Made by a program: the position numbers and the translations under genes. From positions 1 through 64,000 of the forward strand of contig JAXLXY010000011.1 in the NCBI GenBank assembly GCA_046327715.1: a DNA stretch of 64,000 bases, in the 5' to 3' direction. This DNA is from JADJOM01 sp046327715 (GTDB lineage: Bacteria; Gemmatimonadota; Gemmatimonadetes; Gemmatimonadales; GWC2-71-9). Under the pieces are notes generated by a model. That model had not been told where the DNA came from. It worked only from the letters and a program-made list of their open reading frames with translations, and searched no databases. Positions 59,683 to 64,000 of this stretch are shown piece after piece. The number at the start of each line of letters is the position of its first letter. Positions within the stretch are counted from its first letter, which is position 1.

Positions 59683-60732
59683 CTACCGCAGCGCCGCCAT
59701 CGCCGCCCGGATCCGGGCGTGCTGGCCCGGCGGCGCCAGGTCGAGCGCCTTCTGGTAGTTGGCCAGCGCGTCCTTCTTCTCCCCCTTCACCGCCAGCGCC
59801 TCCGCCAGGCTGTCGTAGACGTTCCACGACCGCGGGTAGTCGCGCACGTTCTGCCGGAAGAGCGCGATCGCCTCGTCCACCTTCCGCTCGCCCAGGTACT
59901 GGTAGCCCAGCACGTTCACGTCCGCCTCGGTGGCCAGCGTGAGCGCCCGCGCGCGCAGCGAATCGGCCTGCGCCTTCCGTCCCTGCCGCTCCAGCACCGC
60001 CGCCTTGGTCCGCAGCGTCGCGAAGCTCGGCTGGATGGCGACGGCGCGGTCCGCCCACGCCGCGGCGCGGTCCAGCCCGGTGTTGTGCGCCAGCGCCCAG
60101 CGCGCCGCCTCGAGCCACCCGGTGGGCCAGAACTGCTGGATCCCCGCCAGCTGGTGGCTCAGGCTGTCGAGGACCACCTCGTTGGTGGGCACGCCAAGCG
60201 GGAAGGCCACTGCCAGTTTCTCCCAGCGCAGCGTCACCGTCACCGAGGAGTCGCCGGGGGCGTCGAGGGTGTACTGCAGGAATTCGACGTGGTCGGCGGG
60301 GTGCGGCGTCACCGTGAAGCGCAGCGCGTCGCGCGTCGCGTCATAGCTGAAGCTGCCCCAGTTCTCCGCCTCCCGGTTGAGGATGATCGTCCACTCCTGC
60401 GGGCCCGGGATGGTGTGCAGCCCGTACCGCCCCGCCGCCAGCCGCGTGCCCCCCACCGTGAACGGCGAGGTCACCGCCAGCACCGTGTTCATGTTGGCGC
60501 CCGCGCGCCAGACCGAGTCGAAGGGGACCAGGTCGCCCCAGACCTTGCGGCCCTTCACCGCCGGCCGGCTGTAGTCGATCGAGATGTCGGTGAGCCCGAT
60601 GGTCTGCCGCACCCCCGCCCGCTGGCTCGCCCAGGGGAGGACCATCGTGGGGGCGCCCTGCTGGGCGGCGGCGGGGAGGGAGGTGCCGAGGAGCAAGACG
60701 CACAGCAGCAACGGCCGACGGCGAGTCAGCAT
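59683..60732 (-). CDS. DUF2911 protein with C-terminal TPR repeats
   Basis: This 349-residue secreted protein has a signal peptide ending near PAAAQQ, a DUF2911 domain (about 30-190, with ISIDYSRPAVKGRKVWGDLVPFDSVWRAGANMNT and a typical YGLHTIPGPQEWTIILNREAENWGSFSY), and a TPR-containing C-terminal third (AAAWADRAVAIQPSFATLRTKAAVLERQGR, then EAIALFRQNVRDYPRSWNVYDSLAEAL). This two-part design is common in this type of bacterium. The function is unknown; the TPR part may bind partners in the periplasm. A GGAGG Shine-Dalgarno precedes the ATG. It converges on the ArsR-type gene. Confidence 0.88.
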   Translation of the reverse strand: MLTRRRPLLLCVLLLGTSLPAAAQQGAPTMVLPWASQRAGVRQTIGLTDISIDYSRPAVKGRKVWGDLVPFDSVWRAGANMNTVLAVTSPFTVGGTRLAAGRYGLHTIPGPQEWTIILNREAENWGSFSYDATRDALRFTVTPHPADHVEFLQYTLDAPGDSSVTVTLRWEKLAVAFPLGVPTNEVVLDSLSHQLAGIQQFWPTGWLEAARWALAHNTGLDRAAAWADRAVAIQPSFATLRTKAAVLERQGRKAQADSLRARALTLATEADVNVLGYQYLGERKVDEAIALFRQNVRDYPRSWNVYDSLAEALAVKGEKKDALANYQKALDLAPPGQHARIRAAMAALR

Positions 60733-60846
60733 GGAGCCTCCGGGAGGTGGCGTGGACGGGACCCGGGCACCTACGAGGCCCGTCGCCTCCCGGTTTGGAT
60801 GTTCCGTCTCGAACCCTCCGAAACCAGCGGCCGCGTCGCGCCGGCC

Positions 60847-61449
60847 TCACGGCGTGATGCTGGAGGGCGTGGCCGGCGCGGGGCGGATGGTGGGCGCGGG
60901 AGGAAGGACGGGCGCCGGCGGGATCTCCGCCGATCGGCGCGGCGTCCGCGCCGCGAGCGTGGTACGCGCGGGGGCGGCAACCGGAACGGTCCGCAGCCTC
61001 TGCAGTGAATCCTCCAGGAGCTTCACTCGGCTCGCAACCGAGTCGAGCGCATTGCGGACCGCCGCGACCTCCCGCGACGGGTCCGCACCCTCAGGGGCCG
61101 CCTGCCGGCTCGAGAAGCCGAGCAGCAGGGTCAGCATGATGCAGGCGCCGCCCCCGACCAGGGGAAGTGTCCAAGGATGCTCACCCAGGCCGGCGATCGG
61201 GGATGGGCGCGCCTGGTACAGCGCACCAAAGGTCGGCGCCCTCGGTCGCCGCGGGTGTCCCGGCGGGGCCGCTGCCGGCGCCGGCCGCTGGGATTCCTTG
61301 TACTCCTCGAGCTCGGTCCGGAGCCTGGCATGTGACCTGGCTACCGCCAGCGTGGCCCATCCCACCGCGCTGACGGCTCCCGCGCCCGCTAGCAGCAACA
61401 ACGGACTCGGGGTCGGGCCGGGCAATCCGGCCAGGGCAATGAGGAGCAT
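60847..61449 (-). CDS. Two-helix membrane protein, unrecognised
   Basis: This 200-residue protein has a hydrophobic N-terminus (LLIALAGLPGPTPSPLLLLAGAGAVSAVGWATLAVA) and a second hydrophobic segment in the middle (LPLVGGGACIMLTLLLGF, about 95-113). Between and after these lie basic/proline-rich stretches and a short coiled-coil-like part (VAAVRNALDSVASRVKLLEDSLQRLRT). The C-terminus is proline/alanine-rich. No family was recognised; it resembles small envelope scaffolding proteins. A GGGAG lies ten bases before the ATG. Confidence 0.6.
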   Translation of the reverse strand: MLLIALAGLPGPTPSPLLLLAGAGAVSAVGWATLAVARSHARLRTELEEYKESQRPAPAAAPPGHPRRPRAPTFGALYQARPSPIAGLGEHPWTLPLVGGGACIMLTLLLGFSSRQAAPEGADPSREVAAVRNALDSVASRVKLLEDSLQRLRTVPVAAPARTTLAARTPRRSAEIPPAPVLPPAPTIRPAPATPSSITP

Positions 61450-61663
61450 CGCTTACTCCCGTGTCGGTTCCGCATGGCCGGCCAGGTCCGGGCGGAGCAC
61501 CCGGGACTTCGGCACGGGGGTGAATCACGCCACGCGGCGTCACGGCGCCATCACGATCGCTGATCGAGCGGGTCAGAACCGGCGCCAGCCAGCCCCCGAA
61601 AGCGCCGGCCAACCGCTCGAGGGTGTTTATCCTATGTCTTTAATCGTCATGGGCTTACCCCTC

Positions 61664-61700
61664 ATCACCCCGGGTGATCCGGGGGTGACCTGCGGGTGAT
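61664..61700 (+). promoter_or_regulatory. GGGTGAY direct repeats with 11-bp period upstream of the secreted coiled-coil gene
   Basis: GGGTGAT at 61672-61678, GGGTGAC at 61683-61689 and GGGTGAT at 61694-61700 repeat every 11 bp, preceded by an inverted half-site ATCACCC at 61664-61670. All lie 46-83 bases before the ATG at 61747. A -10-like TACCTT follows at about 61710. This is the arrangement of tandem response-regulator sites. Confidence 0.55.
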
Positions 61701-61746
61701 GTGGTTGAGTACCTTTCGCCCGTCACCCATTCCTCGGAGCCGCACC

Positions 61747-62463
61747 ATGTTCGGCCGTTCGCTCGCCCTGACCAGCCTGCTGGTCGCCCTGTCCCTCGTT
61801 GCCCAGCCCGCGGAGGCCCAGCTCGGCGGCCTCACCCGGAAGGCCAAGGAGAAGGCCACCCAGGCCGCGGGCATCCAGTCCACCGACCAGCCGGCCCGGA
61901 TGGCCGGGCCGGAGGCCACTCCCGAATCCGTTGACCACCTGCTCGCCGGGCTCAAGGCCGAGGCCACCGTGCGCCAGCAGCAGGCGGAGCAGGAACGGCT
62001 GCGGCACGAACGGGAGGAGGCGGCGCGCAACGCCTCCTCGCAGCAATCGCAATGTTTCGAGGACAAGAAGGCCAGCGACCCCGCGTGGCCCGAGCTGCAG
62101 CGGCTCGAGGCCCAGGGGAAGGAAGCCGCCGACAAGGGCGACTACGCCAAGGCCTCCCAGATCGGGCAGCGGATGGCGGTGCTGGCCAACGAGATGCAGG
62201 CGCGCATCCAGGCCGCCTGCGCCGCGCCGGCCCAGCCCACCGCCGAGCAGCAGGCCATGCAGCGGCAGCCGGCGGGCAATCCGGAGGAGGCCGGCGCGCG
62301 GGCGGCGGGGATGTCGCTCACGGACTATGCCCAGTTCAAGGAGCTGATCTTCACCTACCTCAACGCGGGCAATCGTGCCGGCCTGGCCGACAAGGAGAAG
62401 CAGGCCGTCGACGCGAAGAAGCGTGAGCTGCGTGAGCGGCTCAAGGCCGTGGGGCTCGGGTGA
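61747..62463 (+). CDS. Secreted coiled-coil protein, unrecognised
   Basis: This 238-residue protein has a signal peptide ending near QPAEAQLGG. The mature protein is strongly helical and charged: AEATVRQQQAEQERLRHEREEAAR is coiled coil, followed by one Cys (SQCFEDKK), KGDYAKASQIGQRMAVLANEMQARIQAACAAP and a C-terminal KEKQAVDAKKRELRERLKA. It has no recognised domain and may be a periplasmic or envelope-attached structural protein. Its GTGA overlap with the downstream glycosidase-like gene implies coupling. The start is preceded by the GGGTGAY repeats. Confidence 0.78.
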   Translation: MFGRSLALTSLLVALSLVAQPAEAQLGGLTRKAKEKATQAAGIQSTDQPARMAGPEATPESVDHLLAGLKAEATVRQQQAEQERLRHEREEAARNASSQQSQCFEDKKASDPAWPELQRLEAQGKEAADKGDYAKASQIGQRMAVLANEMQARIQAACAAPAQPTAEQQAMQRQPAGNPEEAGARAAGMSLTDYAQFKELIFTYLNAGNRAGLADKEKQAVDAKKRELRERLKAVGLG

Positions 62464-63305
62464 CCACCGGCCGGAGCCTGCTGCTCGCCGCGCTGGGGGG
62501 AGCGTTGCTGCTCTTTACCGGCGCGGGGAGCCGCGCGCCCGCCACGGCGGGCGTCACCCGGTGGCGGGCGGTGCGCCCCGGCGTCGAGCTGGGGGATCGG
62601 ACGGTCGCGGCGGCGGGTGAGGGTCGCTGGACCGAGCTGCGCCTGCTCCGGCTCGACCCGGCGCGGGTGCGCCTCCGGCTGCAACCCCGGCTCAGCGCCG
62701 GGTTCGACCAGGGCGTGTGGACGGTCGACAGCGCGCCCGCCACCGCGCTCGCCGCGTTCAATGCCGGCCAGTTCAGCGGCATCGCGCCCTGGGGCTGGAC
62801 CGTGATGGACGGCGTGGAGCTCCGCCCGCCGGGGAGCGGCCCCCTCTCGCAGGCGGTGGCCGTGGATAGCGCCGGCGGTGTGCGCTTCCTGCCGCCGGAC
62901 AGCATCGCCGCCGTGCGCGCCGCCGGCGGGATCGAGCTCGCGTTCCAGTCCTACCCTGCCCTGCTTGTCGGCGAGGGCGAGGTGCCGGCGGCGCTCACTA
63001 CGCCGGGGAGCGGCGTGGGCATCACCCATCGGGACGCGCGCCTCGCCATCTGCCACCTGGCCGACGGCCGCCTCCTGGTGCTGCTGACCCGCTTCGACGG
63101 CCTGGGCGAGGCCGGCGGCCCGATCCCCTTCGGCCTCACCCTCGCGGAGACCGCGCGCCTGCTGCGGGACGAGGGCTGCCGGCGCGCGGTCGCGCTCGAC
63201 GGCGGCATCTCGGCCCAGCTCGCCGTGCGCGCGCCCGCCGGCGACTGGCAGGCCTGGCGCGGCTGGCGCAAGGTGCCCCTGGGCGTCCTGGTGGAGGGAC
63301 GCTAG
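62460..63305 (+). CDS. Phosphodiester glycosidase (NAGPA-like) family protein
   Basis: This 281-residue protein resembles the NAGPA/phosphodiester glycosidase domain. After a signal-like hydrophobic start it has the characteristic ALAAFNAGQFSGIAPWGWTVMDG, VGITHRDARLAICHLADGRLLVLL, and a C-terminal TLAETARLLRDEGCRRAVALDGGISAQL, the usual family end with the active-site Asp. Such enzymes remove GlcNAc from phosphodiesters or act on glycosyl phosphates; bacterial members may work on cell-wall glycans. The GTG start overlaps the previous stop (GTGA). Confidence 0.82.
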   Translation: MTTGRSLLLAALGGALLLFTGAGSRAPATAGVTRWRAVRPGVELGDRTVAAAGEGRWTELRLLRLDPARVRLRLQPRLSAGFDQGVWTVDSAPATALAAFNAGQFSGIAPWGWTVMDGVELRPPGSGPLSQAVAVDSAGGVRFLPPDSIAAVRAAGGIELAFQSYPALLVGEGEVPAALTTPGSGVGITHRDARLAICHLADGRLLVLLTRFDGLGEAGGPIPFGLTLAETARLLRDEGCRRAVALDGGISAQLAVRAPAGDWQAWRGWRKVPLGVLVEGR

Positions 63306-63368
63306 CGCGCTCATCGTGGGTTCATCCACCGGGACTAGCCTTGGGCCACGTCCCGGAGGCCTCCGCCG

Positions 63369-63920
63369 ATGCACCGCTCGCTCGTGGTCCGACAGCTGCT
63401 GCCCAATGCCGCGCTCTTCCTGGGCCTGATCCTCGCCGGGATCGCATTCGACTACGCCCTGCACCTGGCCGGCCTGGCCGCCATCGGGTGGTACCTCGGG
63501 CCCGTCGGGACCCTGCTGGTCATCGTCTCGTTCCTCTACTCGCTGCGCAAGCGGAAGCTGCTCCGCGCCGGCTCGCCCAAGCGGCTGCTCGAGCTGCACG
63601 AGACCCTGGGCTGGCTCGGCACCCTCTGCATCATCCTGCACAGCGGCATCCACTTCAACGCGATCCTGCCGTGGCTCGCGCTCGCGGCCATGCTCATCGT
63701 CGTGGCGAGCGGCATCACCGGCGCGGTGCTGCTCCGCCGTGCCGTGGACACCCTCAAGGCGCAGGAGGCCCGGCCCGAGCCGGAGGACAACCGCCTCCTC
63801 GACGCCACCACCGTGGACCTCATGCGGCAGTGGCGGGTGATCCACATGCCGCTCAACGCCGTCTTCATGGCCCTCGCGCTGGTGCACATCCTGAGCGTCG
63901 TCGTGCTGCGGGACTGGTAG
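63369..63920 (+). CDS. Cytochrome b561-like membrane protein
   Basis: This 183-residue membrane protein has four hydrophobic helices (about 12-35, 43-60, 85-120 and 155-180). Conserved-looking His residues lie in LLELHETLGWLGTL, IILHSGIHFNAIL, RVIHMPLNAVF and ALVHILSVVV, spaced as expected for two b-type haems. It may pass electrons across the membrane, perhaps to the protein encoded next. The Shine-Dalgarno is GGAGG. A -10-like TAGCCT lies at about 63334. Confidence 0.75.
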   Translation: MHRSLVVRQLLPNAALFLGLILAGIAFDYALHLAGLAAIGWYLGPVGTLLVIVSFLYSLRKRKLLRAGSPKRLLELHETLGWLGTLCIILHSGIHFNAILPWLALAAMLIVVASGITGAVLLRRAVDTLKAQEARPEPEDNRLLDATTVDLMRQWRVIHMPLNAVFMALALVHILSVVVLRDW

Positions 63921-63923
63921 CCC

Positions 63924-64000
63924 ATGCGCGCCCGGACCGTCTTCCTGCTGACCCTGGTGCTCGGCACCGCGCTCGCCCTGCTCACCCCCGCCTCCGCCCT
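63924..64000 (+). CDS. Exported protein, 5' end only (partial)
   Basis: Only about 25 codons are visible, starting three bases after the stop of the b561-like gene. They encode a typical signal peptide (MRARTVFLLTLVLGTALALLTP) cut by the window end. The tight spacing suggests an operon with the b561-like protein; the mature protein and its function cannot be told. Confidence 0.6.
   Translation, partial: MRARTVFLLTLVLGTALALLTPASA

Noticed and set aside
1..64000. Search for CRISPR arrays, tRNA, rRNA, transposases, integrases or attachment sites
   Set aside because: No spaced repeat array, cloverleaf-like sequence, DDE-type or recombinase motif was found by eye; a covariance search would be needed for small RNAs.

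Overview
The window looks like chromosomal DNA from a very GC-rich, Gram-negative-type bacterium. Gemmatimonadota is the best guess. This rests on gene content: Ser/Thr kinases of the 'ADRY-leader' type with TPR tails, many lipoproteins, TolC/RND export, DUF2911, DUF6174 and GH127 families, and large hybrid histidine kinases. It is an inference, because there is no rRNA or other phylogenetic marker here. I see no tRNA, rRNA, CRISPR array, transposase or prophage gene. The DNA is densely coding, and most long open frames on the opposite strands are GC-driven shadows that I left out.

Layout. 1-1.9 kb: the IorA/IorB-type molybdenum hydroxylase pair, with IorB cut by the window edge. 2.2-6.2 kb: a GAF/six-PAS hybrid histidine kinase. 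6.2-14 kb: small metabolic, membrane and stress genes (DUF1275, DUF4286, ChaN-like lipoprotein, DUF6174, YaeQ, glutathione peroxidase, DinB, diguanylate cyclase). 14.1-24 kb: a co-directional minus-strand cluster holding a GNAT enzyme, an alpha/beta hydrolase, a 1295-residue caspase-like/STAND NTPase/helical-repeat protein (overlapping the hydrolase by GTGA), an esterase, and a beta-propeller hybrid histidine kinase. The hydrolase-caspase-NTPase pair is the most striking system in the window and looks like an NLR-like conflict or regulated-death module. 24-31.5 kb: lipoproteins, a GNAT enzyme, a serine hydrolase coupled to a LytS/LytTR pair, and a penicillin-acylase-family enzyme. 31.6-37.5 kb: a hybrid kinase and a Ser/Thr kinase with no ordinary start codon. 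37.5-41.3 kb: two translationally coupled, Tat-exported glycoside-hydrolase-like proteins. 41.3-53.5 kb: assorted genes, including fasciclin, BtrH-like, BNR-like, GNAT, DinB, rhodanese, MocR, CbrC, a second kinase, FKBP and a dinucleotide-binding oxidoreductase. 53.5-59.7 kb: a complete RND efflux operon with a divergent ArsR-type repressor and AT-rich operator-like repeats. 59.7-64 kb: DUF2911/TPR, a coiled-coil secreted protein, a phosphodiester glycosidase-like protein and a b561-like membrane protein.

Regulatory signals. Six genes carry a TANNNT/GATACT-type -10 hexamer ending 5 or 6 nt before the ATG (a seventh at 9 nt), which suggests leaderless transcripts. Other candidate sites are a three-copy GGGTGAY direct repeat with 11-bp period at 61.67 kb, a CRP/FNR-like palindrome at 53.2 kb, and ArsR-type boxes at 59.2-59.3 kb. 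Intergenic spacers also carry CCCGNTT heptamer arrays and a 9-bp tandem repeat.

All functional names come from motifs and family resemblance read by eye; no database search was possible.
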